A stretch of 64,000 nt of DNA, from assembly GCF_024586455.1 (NCBI RefSeq), contig NC_065921.1, positions 71,239,528-71,303,527 on the forward strand. Reading direction: 5' to 3'. Positions 48,930 to 59,724 of the stretch are shown piece by piece. This DNA comes from Bactrocera neohumeralis. Its lineage: Eukaryota > Arthropoda > Insecta > Diptera > Tephritidae. The position numbers and the translations under genes are program-made. How positions within the stretch are numbered: position 1 is the stretch's first letter; each line of letters begins with the position of its first letter. Below the pieces are notes generated by a model. That model had not been told where the DNA came from and searched no databases. It saw only the letters and a list, made by a program, of their open reading frames with translations.

Positions 48930-49350
48930 TTCACCATAGGTAGGAACAGGTGCCAGCTCCCAACTATAAGGTGGCAGCATATGAACCTTCCAACCAAGTT
49001 CCTGAAACTTCTGGTGAGTCACTATCGTTGACTGTGGCCTGGCATTGTCCTGATGAGATACAATTTCTCTCATATTGGCCAAGATTTCCGCTTGTCGGCT
49101 TCTGATGGCTCAATTGTTGTCAGTACAGCTTAGAATTATAAAAGTTTGTCCTTCGGGGAGAATTTCTTTCAAGCTGAGAATCCGCAAAGAGAGTGTATCA
49201 AGCAATTTATGACTTTCAGCATACCATTCTTTTGCCAAAGACTTTGCAGTACATGTAAGATGGGATGCTGCGGTCATATGTTTTATCAATCTGTCCCTTC
49301 CACCAACCAGCTGTATGCTCTGTATGCAGGTGATTCTAAGGTTCTCCAAT
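48930..49350 (-). mobile_element. mariner remnant (DNA-box region)
   Basis: Minus-strand translation shows ILPEGQT (near 49140), MREIVSHQDNARPQSTIVTH, QKFQELGWKVHMLPPYS and LAPVPTYGE (to about 48940). This is the mariner segment around the second and third catalytic aspartates. The remaining C-terminus is replaced by the A-tailed retroelement. A block at 49110-49349 belongs to the upstream transposase but is badly degraded. Confidence 0.75.
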
Positions 49351-49915
49351 TTACTCTGTATTATAAACTATTTTTTTTTAGATGCTCTTACATTCGAAAT
49401 GTTTGTGTATATCATTCCGCAAGATATATAGAAAAGCATAAAATATAAAAAAGTATGTAATATATGTATGTATGTAAGTAAACATACTAAATATAGAGTC
49501 GACTCGTTACTTGTAGATATGGTCCATGTTATATGGCCCTTGTATGTAGATATTAATTAACTCAAGTGCATAGATAAGAATACATATGTATGTATGTATG
49601 TACTTATGTAACTAAAGTGTAAAACCTTGACATAGAAAACCATCGCATTTGTTTGTTTACATATATTATATACATATGTATACTAACTACATACTGTAGC
49701 CATGTTTATGTAAACTTATTTAAATAGGCATGATATCGAGGTGCACTCACAGCACTCCTAGGTTTATCAACATATGCATTGTTTAAGAAGTGGTCAGACA
49801 CAACCTGTAAGATTCATTTGTTTATTGTTGTGCTTCAATTACAATGTAAACATATATGTACATATGTACATATGTATGTACATTACCTTTTAACTCAATT
49901 TTTCAAATTGAAATA
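49351..49915. other. intergenic with microsatellites
   Basis: No gene recognised. ACATATGTATGT tracts lie at 49463-49475, 49582-49602 and 49853-49882. Confidence 0.45.
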
Positions 49916-49919
49916 TTTG

Positions 49920-50190
49920 AAAACCCGAAGTTTTTAAGCCTTATCAGGTAAGAAGCGACGATCTTGCGATATTAGTTTGCGCACAGCAATACTAGTTTCT
50001 ATAAGAAGCACTGATTTTGAGTGATCATCACGAAATCCGCCTTGGAGTGATCTACGACCTCGATTGAATTCACCATATCATCGATAAACACTGGTCCTTA
50101 ACCCTGAGCGGGCATCGTTATTTTGCTGCTGTTTGCCATTTAATTCCATTTTTTTGACCAAGGTGAATATTTTAGGTCACTGTAAACAAC
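49920..50190 (-). mobile_element. mariner N-terminal remnant
   Basis: On the minus strand, near 50090-49930, the frame reads NRGRRSLQGGFRDDHSKSVL followed by a SIAVRKLISQDRRFL-type block. This corresponds to the mariner DNA-binding region (typically FNRGR.SL..EFREGRPKSV). The rest of the transposase is missing. Confidence 0.6.
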
Positions 50191-50221
50191 ACAAAGAGCG
50201 CTAAAAAAGTGCAAAAAACGG

Positions 50222-51220
50222 TTTGAGATATCAATGAAATTCTATATTCCTGTGATGTGTACATTCGTATGCAACTCGATTTTTTTTTGCATGGCCACCA
50301 AGGGCACGCTTGCAGAAGTCCAGACGCTGAACCCAATTTTCGACAGTTTTCAAGCACAAAGCGGTCGATACTGCTGCAATTTCACTTTCGATATTTATCA
50401 ATCGTCGCTGGCTTACTGGCATAGATCATAGACTTGACGTAGCCCCACAAGGACTGGACCATTTCGTGAGATAACATGTTCACCAAACTTAGATTTCAAT
50501 TGATCGATTATGTGACTTGTGGCGCCCTCCTGTTGGAACCACATATTGTCCCGGTCCATATCGTCCAATTCGCGTCAAAAATATTTGGTTATCATTGAGC
50601 GGTAGCGATTCTTATTCACAGTAACGTGACGGTCTTGATCATCACGGAAGAAGTGCGGCCCAATGACGCCGCTAAACTATAAATCGCATCAAACTGTAAT
50701 TTTTTCGGGATATAATGGTGACTCAGGTGTGGATTGCTGCCTGACCAATAACGCATATTTTGCTTATTGACGAAGCCATTCAGCGAGAAATGAGTCTCAA
50801 CGCTGAAGACGATGTTTCGATGAAAATCCGGATCATTTTAAGTTGTTGCTCAGCCCAATTCACGAACATACGACGATTATGGTGGTCAAGCGGCTTCAGT
50901 TCTTGCATCAATTTGATCTTTTAAGGATGTAGGTCAAGTTCTTTTCGCGAAATTCGCCACAACCACGTCTCAGAGATGTCCAACGCTTGAGAACGACGAG
51001 TGAGATACTGATTTGGACCTTCCTCAATTGATATGTTAAAGGCAACAATATTCTCGACACTATGGGCACTTCCTTGTCTCACTTTTGTACTGTGGTGTGG
51101 AACGACGCTCAATTGTTGATCTGTAAGACGACTATGACGACGATAAATTGGACGTAGCGCTCTTAAAGTTGTGGCCACTGACTCCGAATTTCGGTTGTAA
51201 AATAATTTTGACTAGTTGTT
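50222..51220 (-). mobile_element. mariner-family (DD41D/rosa-like) transposase, degenerate
   Basis: Minus-strand pieces: SAHSVENIVAFNISIEEGPN, RRSQALDISETWLWRISRKE then LDLHPYKIKLMQELKPLDHH (51180-50900), a KQNMRYWSGS-type block (about 50750), MWFQQEGATSH (about 50550), SKFGEHVISRNGP (about 50490), and EIAAVSTALCLKTVENWVQR then LDFCKRALGGHAKK (50390-50280). The residue after WFQQ, normally the second catalytic Asp, is Glu here. The segment between RNGP and the C-terminal part is deleted. Multiple stops. Confidence 0.8.
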
Positions 51221-51339
51221 GGATCGTATATATTTCCATGAGGAAATGGCAAACCTTATTGCAGACCAATGTCAAAAGTATTTTGCTGTCCCTATCGATC
51301 TATTTTTGTAGCGTCCCTTTGAAAATACCCGATATAACC

Positions 51340-51660
51340 TGATATTGGTCGCTCAGTCTGAATGGCAGCTACTTATACACAATATATGCTATAGGGGTGT
51401 TTGGATAATAATCTTTTGTAAATATCGTGAAGATATCTTGTCAAATGAAAAAGTTTTCCATACTACCATGTTTCTGATCGATCAGTTTTTATGACAGTTG
51501 TGGTATAATCCGATTCGAGTAACATGTTCGGCGATAGAAGCCCTGCTTTCGGCTGTAAACCATACTAAATTTCCTAAAGATTTCATGTAAAAACAAAAGC
51601 TTGCCATAACGAAATTGTAATAATGTTTTTTGATTATCGTATTACGTACTGGGTATAAAA
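51340..51660 (+). repeat. GTTTGTATGGCAGC dispersed repeat, diverged copy
   Basis: It contains CTGAATGGCAGCTACTTATA, GATATCTTGTCAAATGAAAA and AGTTTTCCATACTACC, and ends CTGGGTATAAAA. No coding content. Confidence 0.6.
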
Positions 51661-52585
51661 AATAACAACAACACCAACAATAATAATATTTAATCGCTGT
51701 TGGAAACCCGTCTAACAAGCTATTTTCAGTTTAACGTCATATATTTCGTAGTTGGAGTACTATGCCTAAATACATACACATACCTACATACATATGCATA
51801 TAAACAAATTTTTACATATGTACTTTCTATATACATACATACGTAGCTACAAGCTTAATTCATGGCTTTTTTGTAACTTGAACGCTCTTTATTCAGTAAA
51901 CACCTGCCATAATTATTGGTGAACTAGCTGATATTGTTTTCATATTAATTTATTATTTATTTAAATAAAACACACCTGCTTATTGTTAAAGTGACGCCGA
52001 AATGTTAGTGTAGTTATATTAGGAGTTCCTCAAAACTTTACTTGCAACTAGTGTTACGACATTGAGCGCTATTTAAGCTGCGAGTTTCAACTTGTCTGAT
52101 CACCCTTTAATACTCTTTTATACGAGTTTCTCTTTGAATAAATGGTTACTCTCTGACATCAATACTCTTCTAGCTTATTTGTGAGTAAATGTGAGCTCAG
52201 TTTTAAATCGAATTACGGCTTTGTAATTAGGTATCTCTCTCTAGGTGCGTCAGTGAGCTTATATGTGATTGCAACATCTATTTGAATACTCAATGTATAC
52301 GCATGTATGTAGTTATAAATATTTGTATGTATTTATGAATTCATAATTGTTTAATTCAAACATTGGACACACCTTGTTTTCTTCGCTCTCCAGCTTTCTT
52401 GTTTACTTTTCGTACACGTTTTCAATTCTAGCCACATTTTATATATAGAGGTATACGGGAGTACATTGCTTTTTTGATTTCACTGCAACGTGAGCGATTT
52501 ACTGGGTTGAATTATTTATGAAATATTAATTATTTATATTTGATTTTAATTGGCGATTTGGATTAGGGCGAACAGTTTATATGGC
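51661..52585. other. intergenic, no gene recognised
   Basis: AT-rich, with short microsatellites at 51760-51845. Nothing else recognisable. Confidence 0.45.
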
Positions 52586-52750
52586 AACTACATATATGCT
52601 GATTTGGTCTGATCTGAACCAAATACTCGGAGAGTGTAGCATTGTCTAGGATAATAATCCATTTCAGATTTCGTGAAGATATCTCGTCAAATTTTTCCAT
52701 AGCAGAATTTGATTCCTATGGGTCAGTTTGTATGGCAGCTAAATGGTGAT
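52586..52750 (+). repeat. GTTTGTATGGCAGC dispersed repeat, partial copy
   Basis: Blocks TGGTCTGATCTGAACCAAAT, GTGAAGATATCTCGTCAAAT and CAGTTTGTATGGCAGCTAAA are present. The DD41D mariner follows at its right edge. Confidence 0.65.
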
Positions 52751-52754
52751 CCAT

Positions 52755-53890
52755 TTCGAGGTTCCCTACTTTTTTAAAGGAAAAGCACATAAACTTCAAA
52801 TTTAATGGGAAATGTTTATTATCATTCAAAAGAACATTCTTTGGCATTTATTCCCTGAAGATTATCTCTTTCAAATGTTGGTCACAGCTATGTCTCAGAT
52901 GGTCCATCCGTTGAGTCCAATTTTCTGTGACTCGTTTGAGCATTTTGACTTGTAACTGGCAAATGGCGTGGTGTTTTGCTCAAAGCCTGAATCTAGACGG
53001 GATTGTCCGCAAAGACTTTAGACTTTACATATCCTCACAAAAAAAAGTCTAACGGTGAGATTTCACACGATCTTGGAGGCCTACCGACCGGCCCAAAATG
53101 TGAAATTATCTGCTCACCGAAGTTTTCTTTCAATTCCTCCATTGATTGAAGTGTTGTGTGGGAAGTGGCGCTGTCTTGTTGAAACCAAATGTTGCCGAGA
53201 TCACGAGCTTTGATTTCAGGCATCAAATAGTCGGTTATCAAGGCGGAATAACGGTCGCGTTGACGGTTACGTTCACGCCGGCATAATTTTGGTATAAATA
53301 AAAACCAATGATTCCACCGTCCCACAAACCTCACCAAACCGTTGTTTTTTCTGGATGAAATGGCAGCTCTTGAATTTCTTCAAGTGGCTCTTCGTCACAA
53401 ATGTGGCAATTTTGCTTGTTTACATATCAATTGAGTCAGAATAAAATCGCTGGATAAATTTATCTCAAAAAATCGGATCTTCTTGAAACTTTTCAAGAGG
53501 CCGTAGTCGTTTCGGAAGGTCGAGCGACTTTAGTTCTTGCACAAGTTGAATTTTGCACGCTCTCAGTTTAAGATCTCGACGTAAAATGCGCCAAGTCCTT
53601 CCATACGTCAGTCCGAGTTGCTGCGAACTGCGCCGAATCGACTCTCCACGGTATTCGTGTACACTCGCAGCTACGGCTGTTATATTTTCGGTCGAATATT
53701 ATCCAATAATGAATGCTGGGTCTCAATATGAGTGTTGCGCAAGGCACGCTCAATAAGACGATCATGTTGACCATAAGTTGAGCAAAGCACTCGAAACACA
53801 TTCTTTGCAGAACGAGAATTTTCATAATAAAGTTGAACGGTTTGCAAACGTTGTTCAGGCGTAAATCTTTCCATGATAATTATAATCCAT
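52755..53890 (-). mobile_element. DD41D mariner (rosa-like) with broken transposase
   Basis: The transposase starts MERFTPEQRLQTVQLYYENS (53874) and continues with QHDRLIERALRNTHIETQ, ASVHEYRGESIRRSSQQLGL-type text and ALITDYLMPEIKARDLGN. The catalytic segment is IWFQQDSATSH ... RPPRSCEISPLDFFL (about 53195-53035). Exactly 41 residues lie between the Asp of QQD and the Asp of PLD, the DD41D spacing of rosa-type mariners known from Ceratitis rosa. The C-terminal part continues to about 52850 (YVKSKVFADNP). Frameshifts and stops make it inactive. TIRs were not identified. Confidence 0.85.
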
Positions 53891-53929
53891 AATACGTTTG
53901 AGACTGTTGTGTTCTTTTCATTGGTACGG

Positions 53930-54180
53930 TTTTATACGTGGCGAGTCCCAAACCCAGTGCACAACCCTGGGGAGAGGATGTTTCGCCTTCTCATTTAGCT
54001 CGCCTTTAAACGGATGCTTTTTTTTTGGCTATCCAGAGGATTCTTGGTTTGAAACCTGAAATCGTGTGCTGCTTTAGCCATATGTAAAGGAATCGTTTCT
54101 TGCTACTCCCAAGTGAATGGCGCTGAGAGAACTTTCCTCACTTCCGTTAACTTCTACACATGGCTCTATCCTCCATATAT
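53930..54180 (-). mobile_element. 5'UTR-only fragment of the RTE-like element
   Basis: It is collinear with 20092-20335: CGAGTCCCAAACCCAGTGCA, AGAGGATGTTTCGCCTTCTC, ATATGTAAAGGAATCGTTTC, TTTCCTCACTTCCGTTAACT, TCTACACATGGCTCTATCCT. None of the endonuclease or RT follows. A lone 5' end is unusual for a non-LTR element. Confidence 0.8.
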
Positions 54181-55290
54181 AACCTCAATAGGGTATAAAA
54201 AGAAGAGTTCCGTTCCCATAGCTACGTAAGCCTAGTGAACCCACATTTCACATTCCTCACAATTATTTGTCTAATATAACTGGCAAATTATCCACGTACA
54301 TTTCAACTGCGAATTGAATACAGTTCAACGACTAACGGTTGTTATACTAGCGAGTAACAACCTGATAAATTTATATTTAGGAAAATTATAAAAATATAAA
54401 CATATTATTTCCACTAATTAAATATCATGTTTTTCCTCCTCCCCCTAACTAATATATGCCCGGATCTACACTGTGGTCACAAACTTTTCTAAAAATAAAA
54501 CGAAAAAACGCGCTGCACTAAAATTAGATTAAACATAAATATTTGGGGATCTTATGCCGCACGATTCAAGCAATATATGTACATATGTATGTATATATGT
54601 ACATCCGTTCGTATGTGTAAATGCGTGAATATAAAGACTGTGGCATTCTATTTCCACGTGAGTGGCTCTTTTACATGGCCGCCGTTTCTTTGAAGTGAAT
54701 AAATAGATTTGCTTTTACTTTTTCGGTGCTAAAGCGTTGCGCTATTTTCGCCTAATCTATTGCTTTATTGTATAGTGGTTATATGCTTTAGGCCAAATTA
54801 ATGCCTTAATAAGCGTACGTGTTAAAGCGCAAAAGAGAATTGGGGAAGGCGACCAGCCATTTCTATGCTGGGAATGCGAGTTGCTTTTACAAAGCGTTTC
54901 CTGTCAAAGCGGAAATTAAAACTGACAGTTTAGTGTTGAGCCAAAAATGCTAAAATGGTGTTGCTTGCTGTTACACATGTCATATTTTAGTGAAAATATA
55001 CGTTTAAACATTCATTAGGGTGCTCCTTAATTAACCGATTCTTGAAATCTTGTATAAAAATAAATTTCGGAGGTCATTATTTTACCACAAGTTGAGTTTT
55101 TTTTTGAGATTTTTAATTAATTTATTAGTTTCGGACGTCTTGAAGCGGGGGAACATCAATAAAATTTTTAGTGCAGTTATCAGAGCCTAAGTGAGGTTAT
55201 TTTTAAATAAGAAAAAATCGGAAAAAAATAATTTTCATCCCCATTTAGCTAAAATGTGCACCGTTTTGTCTTAAAACTTGAGTAATTTTC
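54181..55290. other. intergenic, no gene recognised
   Basis: A microsatellite lies at 54575-54605. A short ATTAGGGTGCTCCTTAATTA near 55015 resembles the start of the TTAGGGTGAGCC repeats. No open frame of interest. Confidence 0.45.
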
Positions 55291-56540
55291 ATAATCTCAC
55301 TCTCATAGCAAATCTCATTCCTATTGGCAATGAACTAGGATAGCGGCTTTCACAAGCTTTCTTTGAGGCGAATTTTTCACCAGCTAAATCATTCGCCATT
55401 GTCAGAAACAGGTAGTAATCATGTGGTGCCAGATTCGTACTATGAGCAGGAGGCGTAAGGAACTCTCAACCCAGCTCTTGGAGCGTCTTCGAATCACTAC
55501 TGCTTTGGCAAACGACTGGGACAATCGATTTTCGTAAGCTTCTCTTAAGGTGAATTTTTCACTAACAAAATCATTTGCCACAGACAGGAACAGCTAGTAA
55601 TCATTTGGTGTGTGTAGTCCGGATTACAAGGTAGATGTATTAGAATCTTTCAATTAAGCTTCGCCAGCTTCTGACATGTCCGTTTCCACGACAGTTGGGT
55701 CTATGTAGCCGGAACGGACCCGGATTTTTTATCCGGTCAAAGACTGTCAACTCGGCAGAATTCGGCCGCTACAACAACAATAACAAACTTCTGACGAGTC
55801 ACTATCGATGCGTATTGAATGGACTTGTGCTGATGGAACGCAATTTCTTTCCTATTTTCCAAAGCTGGCATTTCTGGGCGATTGCTTCGTTCAGACGGTT
55901 CAATTATTAACAGCATAACTTCAAATTAGCAGTTTGCCTGAAGTGGAGCAGTTCCTAGTATATGATTCCATGCCAATTCCTCAATATAGTACATAGCAAA
56001 CCTTGCTGACCGTCAACACTGACTTGAACGTGACCATCTTCGTTTGACGTAAGTGTCCCCCCTTTTTATCACCAGCAACCAACCGCTTCAGAAATGGATA
56101 GATTCAGTTGCGAATCAGCAACAACTTACATGCTGGTCGAACTCGACGATTTTCATAATTTATTTTATCGATATTTTCCACAATTGGCCAATTTCCAGAG
56201 CGTGGTCAAAACTATCGGTACAGAATCGGCGAAGCCAAAATGACGCCTGATTGACACGTGCCCAGACAATACTGAGTCAAGCGATCACAAAACCGTCTGA
56301 AAAGTTTTTTTTAGTACGAAATCTTATCTTTCGATCGCCATATAGCGTAACTCGATCGCACTCATTCAACCCGAGTTACAGATTACGAAAGCCATGTATT
56401 GGAAGTAACGGTATTCCTTTTGCTGGACGTTATAGACCTTTTTTGTTATGATCTCAATTGAAATTTGGCAGTTTTCTCCTCATAACATTATCAAGGTCAA
56501 GCATTTTAAAAAGATGCCACGTGCTAGATTAGTTTCTTTA
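55290..56540 (-). mobile_element. old mariner remnant, split by a SINE-like insertion
   Basis: Minus-strand C-terminal blocks of the type APHDYYLFLTMANDLAGEKF (about 55440-55340) occur, and a second similar stretch at 55600-55500 (ANDFVSEKFTLREAYEN) suggests a local duplication. Upstream parts near 55800-55900 retain ENRKEIAFHQHKS. Everything between is degraded. Assignment is by a few conserved words only. Confidence 0.5.
55676..55787 (+). mobile_element. CAA-tailed SINE-like repeat, 112 bp, with 8-bp TSD
   Basis: It is bounded by CTTCTGAC (55668-55675 and 55788-55795). Inside are CCACGACAGTTGGGTCTATG, TAGCCGGAACGGACCCGG, TTATCCGGTCAAAGACTGTC, AACTCGGCAGAATTCGGCCG and a CTACAACAACAATAACAAA tail. 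No ORF and no obvious RNA polymerase III A/B boxes. This is the clearest copy in the window and defines the family boundaries. Confidence 0.85.
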
Positions 56541-56926
56541 AGGGGGTATTCTGGTCTAGACACATGAATTTTTTTTTTTTACCCGATTTTTTCGACCTTT
56601 TCGAATTTTTTAAAAATACTTCAAATCAAAATTTTTGGAAATCCAAGGCAGACACGATAGAGCATTGTATAAAGAAGATATATACCAAATTTCAAAGGAA
56701 TCGGTTCAGTAGAACTTGAGATATCATGTCAACCACCTCAAAAAAATGTAGTTTCGAGAAAAACGCGTTTAAAGTTTAGGAGACAACACAAAATCGGCTG
56801 TATCTCCAAAAATAAGTCGAATTTTGAAAAATCCTTCCAAGGTCATATTCTTGAAAGTCTAAACTTTCAAAAAATTCAAAAAAAAATCCGATTTTTTCAA
56901 AATCCTAGACCAAAATACCCCCTTAA
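56538..56926. mobile_element. TTAA-flanked MITE, 389 bp, with near-perfect TIRs
   Basis: It begins TTAAGGGGGTATTCTGG and ends with the reverse complement of TTAAGGGGGTATTTTGG, about 22 bp of terminal inverted repeat with one mismatch. TTAA at both ends is the target site expected of piggyBac-type transposition. It has no coding capacity. Internally it carries GTTTCGAGAAAAACGCGTTT and TCGGCTGTATCTCC, shared with families A and B. Confidence 0.85.
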
Positions 56927-57640
56927 AGGGTTACATGGGTTAACTCGGGTAAAAAACAGCTTTTTTCAACAAAGTTTTTCTCCCATAAAAATTTAAATAA
57001 ATTTTTTAGAATTTTTTATGGTTACAAACATATACTATTAACCATTAACAAAGAAATTCTGAAATTTTTGGAAAAAATTTGTTAAACAGGGCTGGTGACT
57101 CCTCGGTAAAAAGATGCGCCTGCGCGTGTTTTTTTTTTCAAATAGTTGTAGATGAAAAAAAATCCTTCGTCCAAGTTTTTAAGAATTATATCTCAAAGAT
57201 CTGTGTAATTTTATGAAGATCGTTTGAGAAGTTCTCGAGAAATCTTGCCAATCGAATTCAAAAACACAGTTTCCAGAAAAACGCATTTAAAGAAGGGACT
57301 TGCAGTCATCTCTAATCAGCTAAACTAAACAGCTGATTGCTGCCCTTCTTTTCACCATACTATTTGGTTAATATTTTTGAGACTGTATCTGCCAGAATAC
57401 CAAAATGAGACATCCTGACTAACAGAGTCACTAAATTACGATTGTGACAATTAGAGACATGAGACAATCGTGACAAGCAGAATACCGATATTAGCCTAGC
57501 TAGACTCGAGGCTGTATCTTCGAAACTACTTGAATCATCAATCTATCAACTTGAAAACTTAGGACAATATTCTAGAGGTGCTGTAGATTTAAATAAGACA
57601 ATAAAAATTTCGATTTTTTGAAACCCGTAAGCTCTTAAAG
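56923..57640 (+). mobile_element. TTAA-type MITE-like repeat, family B, copy 3
   Basis: It starts TTAAAGGGTTACATGGGTTA and shares its first TTAA with the end of the preceding MITE. It contains TCGGTAAAAAGATGCGCCTG, ATCTCAAAGATCTGTG, TCGAGAAATCTTGCCAATCG and GAGGCTGTATCTTCG. The right end near 57630 (CTCTTAAAG) is imperfect. Confidence 0.65.
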
Positions 57641-58433
57641 TTAAAAAGCATCAGAATTTGTACCCAGTAAAAAACTGGTTTTCTATTGAATTTTTTTCAA
57701 AAAATGTAACACTTTTCAACAATATTATAAATAGAGCAAAATGGCAACACTGTTGCGTAATTGGTAAACATTTATGGAATCATGTTGCATATATTTAACT
57801 TTCCAAATTTTCAAATCATTAACATTTATTAATTGCGCGCATTTCCTCTGTTAGTGTTTCTAATTTTATTACAAGTGGTAACCATAGTAACAAACAGTTA
57901 CTCACATGTGGCTACGCTCTTCCCCACAGCTCTTCAGCAGACACGCACAAACACCAACAAAAATGTATAGAAATTAATGCCAAGCGCTTGAGTAACTTCT
58001 GAGCCGGAGCATAAAGCACGACGGCTCGCCGCATTGCCAATGTCCAAGCACATACATATGCACTTACATACAAACATATTAATGTGCTGGGCTGTTATAA
58101 AAGTGTGTATGAATGGCAACTATGGTCTTACCACATACAGGTAAGTCACGCTTACAACAATGTAACGACAACAACAAGCGATTGCGCGGCATTTTCACCA
58201 CAACATAATTTATTTACATGAATTCTATGTATGTAGCAGACTTGTTGGGCTTGTAGTCATATGTATGTGTGTGTGCAAGTGTGCGCATTAAGCGTTTCTG
58301 TTGCCACAAAAGTGCACTGACATCGACAAAACTGCTTTCTATTGCACATAATGTGACTGGGTATGCAGATATGTAGAGTTAAATATAATACATATACATA
58401 TGTATATACATATATGTGTATGTAAATAATTAT
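57641..58433. other. intergenic, no gene recognised
   Basis: It contains GT-rich and ACATATGTAT tracts (58255-58290, 58388-58425). The minus-strand ORFs 57934-58119 and 58257-58490 are cysteine/tyrosine-rich artefacts of these tracts. Confidence 0.45.
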
Positions 58434-59665
58434 TAGGGTGAGCCAATAAAATACAGAGAAACCGAGGTAAAGCGTTAACTTCGAACGCATTTTTTAGCAT
58501 TAAGGGGTTATATACAGTTAGGAGGTCGAAAAAAAGGCATTTTTCAAGATTTTTTCCTAAGCAAACTATTTGGTTTATTGTTTTGAAACTTGGCAGGTAT
58601 GTTATGACAACCTTAAACTATATTCACATATTTTTTTATTGTCAAAAATAATTATCGGGAACGTTGATATTGCCAATTTTGCAGAGGTCCGCAAAAAAAG
58701 GCCTCTTGCGGTGAGCACGATATCTCTGGACTGGATCATCTAAAATGCAAAAGCCAAATAAATTTCATTAATATAAAAAATAATCTAGTGATTGATCGAA
58801 GGAATTAGCAAAAAAAAATTTTTTTTGACAAAATGGCGGCTATTCAAAGCAAAAGGTTCGATTTTCGACCAAAATTCGGGTCTTTAATTGTTTATAAAAA
58901 TAAGAAATTTTCATCGGATGGGGAAATCCTTCGATTAATTACTAAAAATATAGTTAGGAAGCTTGTGTAAAAATTTCAGACCGATCGGTTCAGCCGTTTC
59001 TGAGAAATCTTGCTCACCGACTTTGAAAACAGCGTTTCGAGAAAAACGAGTTTAAAGTTTTGAAAGCACTTTACATGTAGTCGGCGCGCCTTCACTAATG
59101 TGTCTATAACTTCGAAAATATTCGTCGGATCGACTTGAAATTTTGTGTGTGTATACTCAGATATACATACTATGTACATATATATATTAAGAAAACGCAA
59201 GAAAAATCGATTTTTTGAAAATCCTCACTGTATATAACCCCTTAAGAGGTATCAAAGCTCTTTATCTTGATTGTGCTCAGTCTGTTTGTATGGCAGCTAT
59301 ATGCTATGGTGGTCCGATCTGAACAGTCTCTTCGAAGATCTTAGCGTTGACTTAGGCAATAATCTGTGCCGAATTTCTTGAAGATATTTTGTAAAATAAA
59401 AAAGTTTTCCATACAATAACTTGTTTTGAGGGGGCAGTTTGTATGGCAGCTATATGCTATAGTCATCCGATCTCAACATTTTGTTCGCAGGTCATAACAC
59501 TGCTTTTGGTAATGAAATATGTCAAATTTCTTGAAGATATCTTGTCAAATAAAAAGGTTTTCCGTACAAGAACTCGATTTTAATCAAACACTGTACTGTA
59601 TCCGATATCGTCGGGTCCATGAAATGACCAGTTTTTGAGCAGAAAAGTTCAGTTCGATAACTCAA
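58434..59665 (+). mobile_element. GTTTGTATGGCAGC dispersed repeat, interrupted by a MITE
   Basis: The left part is TTAGGGTGAGCCAATAAAAT (58434-58499). The right part is 59246-59665, with CAGTCTGTTTGTATGGCAGC and GGCAGTTTGTATGGCAGCTA units and ACTCAAAAACTGAGGGCCTA. The intervening 58500-59245 is a TTAA-flanked MITE. The distal end is missing. Confidence 0.7.
58500..59245. mobile_element. TTAA-flanked MITE, family A, 746 bp, complete
   Basis: Both ends carry TTAAGGGGTTATATACAGT as terminal inverted repeats (19 bp). Internal text includes TTTCGAGAAAAACGAGTTTA and CTGAGAAATCTTGCTCACCG. No transposase frame. It is inserted in the dispersed repeat at a TTAA. Confidence 0.85.
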
Positions 59666-59724
59666 AAACTGAGGGCCTAGTTAGCGTATACTACTATAAG
59701 CAAAAAATAGCAATTTCATAATTA

